The notes under the pieces: model-generated
The model's database searches: none
Told to the model about the DNA's origin: nothing
What the model saw: the letters and a program-made list of their open reading frames with translations, nothing else
Source of the DNA: an uncultured Collinsella sp.
Lineage (GTDB): Bacteria > Actinomycetota > Coriobacteriia > Coriobacteriales > Coriobacteriaceae
Direction: 5' to 3'
NCBI GenBank assembly: GCA_902491415.1
Contig: CABUHP010000084.1
Span: 1 to 7,432, forward strand
Length of the DNA stretch: 7,432 bases
In this document: piece after piece, positions 1 to 5,949 of the stretch
How the letters are laid out: each line of letters begins with the position of its first letter
Position numbering within the stretch: position 1 is the stretch's first letter
Position numbers and translations under genes: made by a program

Positions 1-772
1 CCTCGGCCTTCTTGAGCATCTCGCCAGCGCGCTCGACCCAGTCCTCTTCCTTGAGGGACTGACCGACGGACAGGCCCTGAGCCAGGAAGAAGGTGTAGGC
101 CATACCGCCACCGATGATCAGGGTGTCAGCAGAGTCGATGAGGTGATCGAGAACGCCGATCTTGGAGGAAACCTTGGAACCGCCGACGATGGCGACGAAG
201 GGGCGCTCGGGCTCGGCGAAGATGCCGGTCAGCGTGTCGACCTCCTTCTCGAGCAGGAAGCCGGCGACGGCAGGCAGGTAAGCGGCGGGGCCCACGACGG
301 AACCCTGGGCGCGGTGAGCGGTGCCGAAGGCATCGAGAACGAAGACGTCACCATAGGAAGCGAGCTTCTTGGCGATCTCGGGATCGTTCTTCTTCTCACG
401 CTTATCGAAGCGGACGTTCTCGAGAACGAGGACCTTGCCCGGCTCGACGGCGGCAACAGCCTCAGCAGCCTTCTCGCCGTAGGTGTCGGCGACAAAGGCA
501 ACGTCGAGACCAGAGAGCTCGGCGAGCTTCTTGGCGACAGGCTCAAGGGAGAGCTCGGGCTGGAAGCCGGTGCCCTCGGGACGGCCGAGGTGGCTCATGA
601 GGATGACGCGAGCGTTGTGCTCAACGAGATAGTTGATGGTGGGCAGGGCAGCCTTGATACGGGTGGTGTCGCCAACGACGCCATCCTTGATAGGCACGTT
701 GAAGTCAACGCGGACGAGAACGCGCTTGCCGTCGACATCGATGTCGCGAACGGTCTTCTTGGTAAAGGCCAT
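1..772 (-). CDS. pgk: Phosphoglycerate kinase, N-terminal part (3' end outside the window)
   Basis: Cytosolic glycolytic enzyme that transfers the acyl phosphate of 1,3-bisphosphoglycerate to ADP, making ATP and 3-phosphoglycerate. The 257 codons visible are roughly the first two thirds of the usual ~395 residues. The N-domain signature RVDFNVP is at residues 21-27. MSHLGRP follows at about residue 60, then the conserved LENVRF, a DAFGTAHRA segment and FVAIVGGSKVSSKI, which leads into the hinge. The ATG at 772 is preceded on the minus strand by GAAAGG about 11 nt upstream, the same loose spacing seen at nanE. It lies just downstream of gap, the classical gap-pgk order, but an intrinsic terminator separates the two, so it probably depends on readthrough or on its own weak promoter. 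Codons are strongly biased to C-ending forms, as expected for a highly expressed gene. Identity is essentially certain. Confidence 0.98.
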   Translation of the reverse strand, partial: MAFTKKTVRDIDVDGKRVLVRVDFNVPIKDGVVGDTTRIKAALPTINYLVEHNARVILMSHLGRPEGTGFQPELSLEPVAKKLAELSGLDVAFVADTYGEKAAEAVAAVEPGKVLVLENVRFDKREKKNDPEIAKKLASYGDVFVLDAFGTAHRAQGSVVGPAAYLPAVAGFLLEKEVDTLTGIFAEPERPFVAIVGGSKVSSKIGVLDHLIDSADTLIIGGGMAYTFFLAQGLSVGQSLKEEDWVERAGEMLKKAE

Positions 773-795
773 GTTTGCTTCTACCTTTCGTACGT

Positions 796-818
796 GTCTG
801 CCTCCCATTACGGCAGAC
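796..818 (-). promoter_or_regulatory. Small hairpin in the pgk leader
   Basis: Perfect 7-bp inverted repeat, GTCTGCC at 796-802 and GGCAGAC at 812-818, with a 9-nt loop. It sits between the gap terminator and the pgk Shine-Dalgarno. No T tract follows on either strand, so it is not a terminator. It could protect the 5' end of a pgk mRNA or be a regulator site. The stem is seen; the role is inferred. Confidence 0.45.
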
Positions 819-828
819 GATTTCTTAT

Positions 829-875
829 AAAAAGGGCGCGACCCTAGGGTGTAAGCCCTATAAGGCCGCGCCCTT
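829..875 (-). terminator. Intrinsic terminator of gap
   Basis: On the minus strand AAGGGCGCG (875-867) pairs with CGCGCCCTT (840-832), a 9-bp GC-rich stem. It continues inward for six more pairs, two of them G.U wobbles that form only in minus-strand RNA. After a 2-nt bulge come three more G-C pairs and a 6-nt loop. A run of five T (833-829) closes the structure. It lies 38 bp after the gap stop and 57 bp before the pgk start. It should end most gap transcripts and reduce pgk expression relative to gap. Confidence 0.88.
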
Positions 876-912
876 CTTTAGACGCTCAACGAGCTATTCG
901 CTAAAAGCTAAA

Positions 913-1938
913 TTAAGCAACGAACTTCTCGAAGTACTTGATGGTGCGGACCATCTGAGAGGTGTAGGAGTTCTCGTTGTCGTACCAAGAGGTGACCTGA
1001 ACGAGGGTCTGACCGTTGCCGAGGTCAGAGCACATGGTCTGAGTGGCGTCGAAGATGGAGCCGTGGGTCTCGCCGATGATGTCGGTGGAGACGATGTCGT
1101 CCTCGTTGTAGCCGAAGGTCTCGGAGATGGTGGCAGCGTAGGCCTTCATAGCGGCGTTGACCTCGTCGACGGTGACCTTCTTGTCAACGACAGCGTAGAG
1201 GTTGGTGATGGAGCCGGTCGGCGTCGGGACGCGCTGGGCGGCACCGATGAGCTTACCGTTGAGCTCGGGGAGAACCAGGCCGATAGCCTTGGCAGCACCG
1301 GTGGTGTTGGGGACGATGTTAACGGCGCAGGCGCGGCTACGACGCTTGTTGCCCTTGCGCTGCGGCCCGTCGAGCGGCATCTGGTCGCCAGTCCAGGCGT
1401 GAATGGTGGTCATGATGCCGGACACGATGGGAGCGAAGTCGTTCAGACCCTTGGCCATCGGGGCGAGGCAGTTGGTGGTGCAGGAAGCAGCGGAGATGAT
1501 GTTGTCCTCAGCGGTCAGCGTCTCATGGTTGACGTTGTACACGATGGTGGGCAGATCGCTGCCAGCCGGAGCGGAGATGACGACCTTCTTGGCGCCAGCG
1601 TTGATGTGGGCCTGAGCCTTAGCCTTGCTGGTGTAGAAGCCGGTGCACTCGAGAACGACGTCAACGTCGAGGTCGCCCCAAGGCAGGTTGTTGGCGTCGG
1701 CCTCCTTGTAGATCTTGATCTCCTTGCCGTCAACGGTGATGGAATCCTCGCCAGCAACGACCTCGTGATCGCGAGCGTAGTTGCCCTGCGTGGAGTCGTA
1801 CTTCAGCAGGTAAGCGAGCATATCGGGAGAGGTGAGGTCGTTGATAGCGACGATCTCGGAGCCCTCATGACCGAACATCTGACGGAAAGCCAGACGACCG
1901 ATGCGACCGAAGCCGTTAATAGCAACCTTTACTGCCAT
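913..1938 (-). CDS. gap: Type I glyceraldehyde-3-phosphate dehydrogenase (NAD-type)
   Basis: Cytosolic glycolytic enzyme that oxidises glyceraldehyde-3-phosphate with NAD+ and phosphate to 1,3-bisphosphoglycerate, the substrate of the pgk product next door. It is 341 residues long, normal for the family. The Rossmann glycine motif NGFGRIGR is at residues 8-15, and IND at 32-34 places an acidic residue where NAD-dependent enzymes have one. The active-site segment [10 protein letters not shown] is at 151-160 with nucleophile Cys153 and partner His180. SWYDNENSY is near 317-325. The central part ([14 protein letters not shown], then RVPTPTGS) resembles the form seen in lactobacilli and clostridia. 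ATG 1938 is chosen over an in-frame ATG at 2040 because AAAGGAG lies 6 nt upstream of it and the protein begins as the family does. The upstream start would also lie in the promoter. It appears to be transcribed from its own promoter and ended by a terminator. Confidence 0.99.
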   Translation of the reverse strand: MAVKVAINGFGRIGRLAFRQMFGHEGSEIVAINDLTSPDMLAYLLKYDSTQGNYARDHEVVAGEDSITVDGKEIKIYKEADANNLPWGDLDVDVVLECTGFYTSKAKAQAHINAGAKKVVISAPAGSDLPTIVYNVNHETLTAEDNIISAASCTTNCLAPMAKGLNDFAPIVSGIMTTIHAWTGDQMPLDGPQRKGNKRRSRACAVNIVPNTTGAAKAIGLVLPELNGKLIGAAQRVPTPTGSITNLYAVVDKKVTVDEVNAAMKAYAATISETFGYNEDDIVSTDIIGETHGSIFDATQTMCSDLGNGQTLVQVTSWYDNENSYTSQMVRTIKYFEKFVA

Positions 1939-2010
1939 TGTGTCTCCTTTCGTAAGGCCCCCGCAAGCTACAGCGCCTGCCGTTGAGGCCCACAAACTAA
2001 CCACTCGCCT

Positions 2011-2040
2011 AATATACCTTTTTTTTGACTTGAATTTCAC
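2011..2040 (-). promoter_or_regulatory. Probable sigma-70-type promoter of gap
   Basis: Minus-strand hexamers GTGAAA (-35, 2040-2035, 4 of 6 consensus) and TATATT (-10, 2016-2011, 5 of 6) are 18 bp apart across an A8 run. Transcription would start near 2004 and leave a leader of about 65 nt before the gap ATG. The hexamers are seen; the start site is inferred. Confidence 0.6.
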
Positions 2041-2056
2041 GAGAATGCTCGAAATT
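2033..2056. promoter_or_regulatory. Imperfect inverted repeat over the gap -35 region
   Basis: AATTT (2033-2037) and CGAG (2040-2043) mirror CTCG (2048-2051) and AAATT (2052-2056) around a 4-bp centre, with two unpaired bases in the left arm. It covers the proposed -35 hexamer, so a protein bound here would block the gap promoter. No regulator can be named. Confidence 0.35.
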
Positions 2057-2072
2057 GAAAATCAAATTTACG

Positions 2073-2086
2073 TTAAAACGTTTTAA
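2073..2086. promoter_or_regulatory. Perfect 14-bp palindrome, LacI-family-like operator upstream of gap
   Basis: TTAAAACGTTTTAA is a perfect palindrome with the central CG and AT-rich flanks typical of LacI/CcpA-family operators. Its centre is about 75 bp upstream of the inferred gap start, suiting an activator or a looping/repressing regulator. It also lies about 45 bp after the whiA stop, but with no GC-rich stem and no following T tract it does not look like a whiA terminator. The palindrome is seen; the operator role is inferred from family knowledge. Confidence 0.5.
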
Positions 2087-2131
2087 AGACTAAAATAGCA
2101 GTTAAATCCATATATAAGTCGATACTTCAAA

Positions 2132-3061
2132 CTACCTGTTTGCTTCAATGAGCTTTTCAAGCCGTAAAACACGATGGTAGAGGGCCGACTTCGACAAGGG
2201 AGGGTCAGCCATCTCCCCCAAATCACGCAGTGACAGATCGGGGTAGCGCTCGCGCAGGTCGCAAAAGACCGCCAAGGCATCCGGAAGCGCATCGCGAAGG
2301 CCACGCTGCTCGAGCTCATCGATCAACGCAAGCTGATGCTGGGCGGCACCGGCGCTTCTGGTCTGGTTGGCGAGCTCGGCGTTCACGCGACGGTTTACGT
2401 CGTTCTTAACCAATTTGACCGCGCGCGCTTCCTCGATCTCGGCAACGCTGCGCTTGGCGCCGACCAGCTTTAGGAGCTGCTCGATCTCCTCGGCGCTCTT
2501 AATGTATACGGCATATGACCCCCGCCGCGCATTAACACGAGCATGGACCCCAATCTGCTCCAACAGATCGCAAAGCCCCTTGGCATATTGCTCGCCCTGC
2601 ACCGCGATCTCCAAATGAAAATCGCCGCGTGGATCGGCCACGAAGCCGCCCGCGATGAGCGCGCCGCGGATATAGGCAAGCCTGCAGCAGGGACGGGCAA
2701 CGATATGTCGGGGCACGCCGGCGACAAGTCCTCCCCTGCGGTCGAGGATGCCCAGCAGCACCAGAGCCTTATCCAGGTCTGGCTGATCAGGCAAGGTGAT
2801 GAGGTAGTTTCGAACCTTATGCAATACAGATTTACGAACGGTGAATTCCGTTTTGAGCTTAAGGATGCGATGCGTCAGTGTGATCATCGTGCGCGCGACG
2901 GCGCCCGTCTCGGTCGCGACCGTCAAACGATACCGCCCGGAGCCGGCCAGCGAAAGTGTACCGCTCACACGCGTCAGGGCGGCAAGCGTCGACAAATCGC
3001 AGTATTCACATTCGGGTTCGCAGCGCGCGAGTTCGTCACGCACCTCGGCGGTAAACGACAT
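2132..3061 (-). CDS. whiA: WhiA, sporulation/cell-division-type DNA-binding regulator
   Basis: WhiA proteins are found across Gram-positive bacteria. In Streptomyces WhiA is a transcription factor of sporulation septation; in Bacillus it influences cell division and chromosome segregation. The product is 309 residues, normal length. A degenerate LAGLIDADG-endonuclease-like N-terminal domain includes the hallmark CCRLAYIRGALIAGGF at 125-140 followed by HLEI at 149-152. A conserved NRRVNAELAN segment is at 223-232. A C-terminal helix-turn-helix spans about 276-302 and ends in the typical PPLSKSALYHRVLRL. Oddly, residues 14-21 hold three cysteines (C-x3-C-x2-C) where I would expect a different pattern. 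The ATG lies 6 bp after the rapZ stop with only a weak AGG-like Shine-Dalgarno inside the rapZ end, so translation is probably coupled. No convincing terminator follows. In a non-sporulating host the role is more likely division-related. Confidence 0.96.
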   Translation of the reverse strand: MSFTAEVRDELARCEPECEYCDLSTLAALTRVSGTLSLAGSGRYRLTVATETGAVARTMITLTHRILKLKTEFTVRKSVLHKVRNYLITLPDQPDLDKALVLLGILDRRGGLVAGVPRHIVARPCCRLAYIRGALIAGGFVADPRGDFHLEIAVQGEQYAKGLCDLLEQIGVHARVNARRGSYAVYIKSAEEIEQLLKLVGAKRSVAEIEEARAVKLVKNDVNRRVNAELANQTRSAGAAQHQLALIDELEQRGLRDALPDALAVFCDLRERYPDLSLRDLGEMADPPLSKSALYHRVLRLEKLIEANR

Positions 3062-3067
3062 GCAGGC

Positions 3068-3970
3068 CTATGCTTTCGTGTTGGCGCGCGACAGGTCGCG
3101 GTGGGAAATGCTCACGTGATATTGAGCGCCTTCCAAATAACGTGCCGTGGCCTCGGCGATGGCAACGCTGCGGTGTTGACCGCCCGTGCAGCCGATGGCA
3201 ATAGAAAGCTGTGGCTTGCCCTCCGCGATATAGCCCGGCATCACCGTATCGAGCAGCTGCGTCCAAGCTTTCCAGAACTCCTGGGTCTTGGGATGGTCCA
3301 GAACAAAGTCGGAGACCTTCTTATCGAGACCGGTCATGGTGCGCATCTCGGGATCGTAGAACGGATTGGGCAGGAAGCGAACGTCGATCATAATGTCCGC
3401 CTCAACGGGCATACCGTGCTTAAAGCCAAACGAGAACACGTGAACGTCCATGAGCTGCTGGTCGGACAACTCGGAGAACGCCATGCGCAATTTGTTGCGC
3501 AGGGCAGAGGTACGCAGGCGGCTCGTGTCGATGATCATATCGGCTCGGGCGCGCACACCCTGCAGCTGCAGGCGCTCGCGCTGAATCGCATCGGCCGTAG
3601 TCTCCCCCGGCTTGGCAATGGGATGGCGGCGGCGGTTTTCGCTATAACGACGGATCAGCACCTCGTCAGAGGCCTCGAGAAACACGATGTCACAGCTCAT
3701 CTCGCGCTCCTCGAGTGCGGCAACGGCATCGAGCAGCTCATCGAACAAGCCCTGGCTGCGCAGGTCACAGGTGACGGCGAGATGCCTGCCCACGCCCGTA
3801 TTGATGCCGACGAGCTCGGCAAGCTGGGCGATGAGACGCGGAGGCAGGTTATCGATGCAAAAATAGCCCATGTCCTCGAACACGTGCATGGCCTGTGTGC
3901 GGCCCGATCCGGACATTCCGGTGATGATGACGATATCGGGGATGCGCTCCGAGCGCTCCGCCGCATCCAT
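3068..3970 (-). CDS. rapZ: RapZ/YvcJ-family nucleotide-binding RNase adapter
   Basis: RapZ binds nucleotides and GlcN6P. In E. coli it guides RNase E to the GlmZ sRNA; in Gram-positives (YvcJ) the role is less defined, with links to cell-wall sugar metabolism and competence. The product is 300 residues. A P-loop GMSGSGRT is at 18-25, with Arg instead of the usual Lys, a form I associate with actinobacterial homologues. FEDMGYFCIDNLP is at 31-43 and FLEASDEVLIRRY at 97-109. The C-terminal domain carries GFKHGMP at 182-188, DVRFLPNPFY at 196-205 and CTGGQHRSV at 261-269. ATG 3970 has AAGGGAG 5 nt upstream. ATG 3988 (six residues longer) has a good GGGAGG 6 nt upstream and is a real alternative. 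The ATG at 4024 lies inside the preceding terminator and is unlikely. It is co-transcribed with whiA, 6 bp away; yvcK is not between them. Confidence 0.95.
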   Translation of the reverse strand: MDAAERSERIPDIVIITGMSGSGRTQAMHVFEDMGYFCIDNLPPRLIAQLAELVGINTGVGRHLAVTCDLRSQGLFDELLDAVAALEEREMSCDIVFLEASDEVLIRRYSENRRRHPIAKPGETTADAIQRERLQLQGVRARADMIIDTSRLRTSALRNKLRMAFSELSDQQLMDVHVFSFGFKHGMPVEADIMIDVRFLPNPFYDPEMRTMTGLDKKVSDFVLDHPKTQEFWKAWTQLLDTVMPGYIAEGKPQLSIAIGCTGGQHRSVAIAEATARYLEGAQYHVSISHRDLSRANTKA

Positions 3971-4000
3971 GGCATCTCCCTTTTGCATGTGCTGCCTCCC

Positions 4001-4038
4001 GAAAACAAGCGCGGGACCCAGCAACCCGGATCCCGCGC
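4001..4038 (-). terminator. Intrinsic terminator of the sialic-acid cluster, in the rapZ leader
   Basis: On the minus strand GCGCGGGATCC (4038-4028) pairs with GGGTCCCGCGC (4019-4009). This gives 11 bp with one T.G wobble that pairs only in minus-strand RNA, an 8-nt loop, then a TTGTTTTC tail (4008-4001). It follows the nanE stop by about 50 bp and ends just before the rapZ ribosome-binding region. Because almost no space remains for a rapZ promoter below it, it may act on rapZ too, as an attenuator. Confidence 0.82.
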
Positions 4039-4056
4039 GGTCAATTGCCTATATTG

Positions 4057-4062
4057 AGTATA
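4057..4062 (-). promoter_or_regulatory. Possible -10 element for rapZ-whiA, upstream of the hairpin
   Basis: TATACT on the minus strand (4062-4057) matches 5 of 6 bases of the -10 consensus. No good -35 stands 16-19 bp upstream. If real, the rapZ transcript would begin with the terminator hairpin at 4038-4009. Weak evidence. Confidence 0.25.
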
Positions 4063-4089
4063 CCGCCCCGAGCGGATACGAGGCCTGTC

Positions 4090-4776
4090 TTACGCCTCAA
4101 GTGCAGCCTTGAACCAACTCGTAATACTCGTGGGGTGCGTGATGGCGGTGCCGACGACAACGGCCCAGGCGCCAGCATCGATCGCGGCGCGAGCCTCCTC
4201 GGGCGTATGCACGCGACCCTCGCAAATGATAGGAAGGCCGGGGAATTCCTCAGTCGCCTGACGCAGGAGCGGCAGGTCGGGGCCATCGGCCATGGTGCAG
4301 TCGATGGCGGCGACGCCGTGAGAAAGCGTGGTGGATACCAGGTCAAAGCCCATATCAACAGCACGGCGAATATCCTCGATGGTGGCACAATCCGCCATCA
4401 GGAGCACACCCTCCTCGTGCAGCGGGCGGAAGGTATCCTCGACCGTCTTGCCATCGGGGCGCGGACGATCGGTGGCGTCGATCGCCACGATATCGGCACC
4501 GGCAGCAACGCAGGCGCGAGCGTGACGCAGCGTCGGCGTGATGTAAACGCCCTCGTGCCCATCCTTCCACAGGCCGATGACGGGAACCTCACAGCGACCC
4601 TTAATGGCGGCAATGTCGGCAAGGCCCTGGCAGCGAATGGCGGCGGCGCCGCCGAGCTCGCAAGCGCGAGACATTTGCGCCATGGTCTCGGGCGTACGAA
4701 GCGGCTCGCCCATATACGCCTGAACGCTCACGACGAGCTTGCCCTTCAGGGACTGGATCAAAGGATCAACGGTCAT
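4090..4776 (-). CDS. nanE: N-acetylmannosamine-6-phosphate 2-epimerase
   Basis: Converts ManNAc-6-P to GlcNAc-6-P, the last dedicated step of sialic-acid breakdown before NagA/NagB, which are not in this window. The 228-residue length fits this TIM-barrel family. The N-terminal region has VSVQAYMGEPL (16-26) and AAAIRCQG (44-51). Then come VIGLWKDG (66-73) with the likely catalytic Lys71, VYITPT (77-82), IDATDRPRPDG (99-109), LMADCAT (126-132), ICEGRVHTPEEA (184-195) with an acidic Glu186, and VVVGTAITHP (206-215). The segment after the lysine, WKDGHEG, is less typical than the IKRDY-like form I recall, but the lysine is kept. ATG 4776 has AAAGG about 11 nt upstream. The ATG seven codons earlier has no Shine-Dalgarno. 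It is the last gene of the sialic-acid cluster, 140 bp after the kinase gene with a long hairpin between them, and is followed by a terminator. Confidence 0.93.
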   Translation of the reverse strand: MTVDPLIQSLKGKLVVSVQAYMGEPLRTPETMAQMSRACELGGAAAIRCQGLADIAAIKGRCEVPVIGLWKDGHEGVYITPTLRHARACVAAGADIVAIDATDRPRPDGKTVEDTFRPLHEEGVLLMADCATIEDIRRAVDMGFDLVSTTLSHGVAAIDCTMADGPDLPLLRQATEEFPGLPIICEGRVHTPEEARAAIDAGAWAVVVGTAITHPTSITSWFKAALEA

Positions 4777-4801
4777 GTTCGACTCAACCTTTCTCAAAAC
4801 A

Positions 4802-4899
4802 GCCTTCTGAGACGCCGCACCTTGACGTTCAAACCGTCGCTCGCGTACCGAAGTACGCTTCGCTCCTCTTTCACGTCAATCTGCGGCACCTCAGAAGGC
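4802..4899 (-). repeat. 98-bp inverted repeat with a UUCG-capped hairpin between nanK and nanE
   Basis: The arms pair as GCCTTCTGAG (4802-4811) with CTCAGAAGGC (4890-4899), GCCGCA (4814-4819) with TGCGGC (4882-4887), and TTGACGT (4822-4828) with ACGTCAA (4873-4879). At the centre GCGTAC (4843-4848) pairs with GTACGC (4853-4858). In minus-strand RNA the two positions between the first and second stems become G.U pairs, and the central loop reads UUCG closed by C-G, an exceptionally stable tetraloop. This implies selection as RNA in the operon direction. After the base of the stem the minus strand reads TGTTTTG, so it may also attenuate transcription. Likely roles are mRNA processing, 3'-end protection of the kinase message, attenuation, or a dispersed palindromic repeat. 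No second copy occurs in this window. Confidence 0.85.
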
Positions 4900-4916
4900 A
4901 CACTTGGTAGTTATGT

Positions 4917-5882
4917 TTACTTCAACGAAGCAAGAAGATGCTCGGCGGCACCGATGAGCGGAGCATCGCCCTCCAGAGAACCGATGAGGATCGGCGTGTC
5001 CTGAAGCGGATCGAGCGCCTGGCTGGCATAGCCCTCGTGCACCGAATCCTTCCACGTCTGCGAACGCCAATCGGGACCTTGGTGAATCACGCCGCCCGAA
5101 AGCACGATGACCTCAGGGTCCAGGATGTTAGCGAGCGAGCCCAAGCTGGCCCCCAGCGCAAAGCCGGCGTCATGGATGACCTCGGTCGCCTTTGCGTCGC
5201 CCGCACGGCACAGATCGTTCACATCGCGACCGACCGAAGGACGGCTGGGGTCGACGCGGCCAAAACGCTCATCGTACATTCGACCAATGGAAGTGCCCGA
5301 AGCAACCGACTCCAGATGGCCGGAACGCCCGCAGGCGCAGGGAATGCCGGCGGCAGCCGAACACTCAATGTGGCCCATATGACCGGCAGCACCATGGAAG
5401 CCCTGCATCACGCGGCCGCTCTCGACATATGCGCCGCCGATGCCCGTGCCGATGCCAAGACACAAGACGGAGAACTTGCCCTTGCCGACGCCCCAGTGGG
5501 CCTCGCCCAGAGCATGAGCCTGCACGTCGCCCACAACGGCAACGGGAAGACCGAGGTCCTCGCGCAGACGCGGCCCCAACTGAACGCCGGACCAGCCGGG
5601 CATGATCTCATTGGCATACGCGATGGCGCCCGTCTTGGGATCGACGACGCCGGCGGCGCCGATACCGACGCCAAGGACCTCGACATCGGGATTCGCCTCG
5701 AGAGCGGCCTTGATGGACGCCTCGATACGCTGGAAGACGGCCTCGCCGCCCTCTTGGGCCTCGGTGGGAACCTCGGCCTCAAAGACGGGACGGGGCACAC
5801 TACCGTCAGCCGGGTACTCCATGATGGCAGTCGCGATCTTAGTTCCGCCGATATCGACAGAGCAGACGTACTTGTTCTCCAT
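4917..5882 (-). CDS. nanK: ROK-family sugar kinase, probable N-acetylmannosamine kinase
   Basis: Probably phosphorylates ManNAc with ATP to ManNAc-6-P, the substrate of the adjacent nanE product. The 321-residue length is normal for ROK kinases. The phosphate-binding DIGGTKIATA is at 10-19, GVGIGAAGVVD at 71-81, and catalytic Asp119 in VGDVQAHALGEA (usually preceded by Asn, here Gly). GIGTGIGG is at 143-150, and the second ATP-binding region ILDPEVIVLSGGV is at 253-265. The zinc motif is GH (His171), then C-A-C-G (Cys182, Cys184), then GHLE, with His189 replacing the usual third Cys. Sequence alone gives a ROK kinase; glucokinase or another hexosamine kinase is possible, and the choice of ManNAc rests on nanE and nanA next to it. 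ATG 5882 has AAGGAG 6 nt upstream. The in-frame ATG at 5909 lacks one. A long inverted repeat lies on each side of the gene. Confidence 0.87.
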   Translation of the reverse strand: MENKYVCSVDIGGTKIATAIMEYPADGSVPRPVFEAEVPTEAQEGGEAVFQRIEASIKAALEANPDVEVLGVGIGAAGVVDPKTGAIAYANEIMPGWSGVQLGPRLREDLGLPVAVVGDVQAHALGEAHWGVGKGKFSVLCLGIGTGIGGAYVESGRVMQGFHGAAGHMGHIECSAAAGIPCACGRSGHLESVASGTSIGRMYDERFGRVDPSRPSVGRDVNDLCRAGDAKATEVIHDAGFALGASLGSLANILDPEVIVLSGGVIHQGPDWRSQTWKDSVHEGYASQALDPLQDTPILIGSLEGDAPLIGAAEHLLASLK

Positions 5883-5887
5883 GTCGC

Positions 5888-5900
5888 TCTCCTTAGGAGA
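5888..5900 (-). promoter_or_regulatory. Shine-Dalgarno of nanK inside a short palindrome
   Basis: On the minus strand TCTCC-TAA-GGAGA forms a 5-bp stem with a 3-nt loop, and GGAG in it is the Shine-Dalgarno of the ATG at 5882. The fold would hide the ribosome-binding site. The hairpin is short, so any translational effect is uncertain. Confidence 0.4.
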
Positions 5901-5924
5901 TAAAAACAACTACAGGAAATGAAG

Positions 5925-5943
5925 GCTGCGTTATCGCCGCAGC
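5925..5943. repeat. Short hairpin upstream of nanK
   Basis: GCTGCG (5925-5930) and CGCAGC (5938-5943) form a 6-bp perfect stem with a 7-nt loop. It sits 6 bp from the large inverted repeat at 5950-6054 on the nanK side. No clear T tract follows on the minus strand, so it is not called a terminator. Confidence 0.5.
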
Positions 5944-5949
5944 TTGGTA

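Noticed and set aside
796..818. Second terminator before pgk
   Set aside because: The stem is short and no T tract follows on either strand.
775..1986. 403-codon plus-strand open frame
   Set aside because: It is antisense to gap and matches no family; it results from the strong C/G bias at third codon positions of the real gene.
2543..4057. 504-codon plus-strand open frame
   Set aside because: It spans the antisense of both rapZ and whiA, has no plausible ribosome-binding site and no recognisable domain; a shadow of GC-rich codons.
4045..5903. Plus-strand open frames of about 320 codons opposite nanE and nanK
   Set aside because: Low-complexity Arg/Gly/Ala/Asp translations typical of antisense frames; the minus strand carries clear families at the same place.
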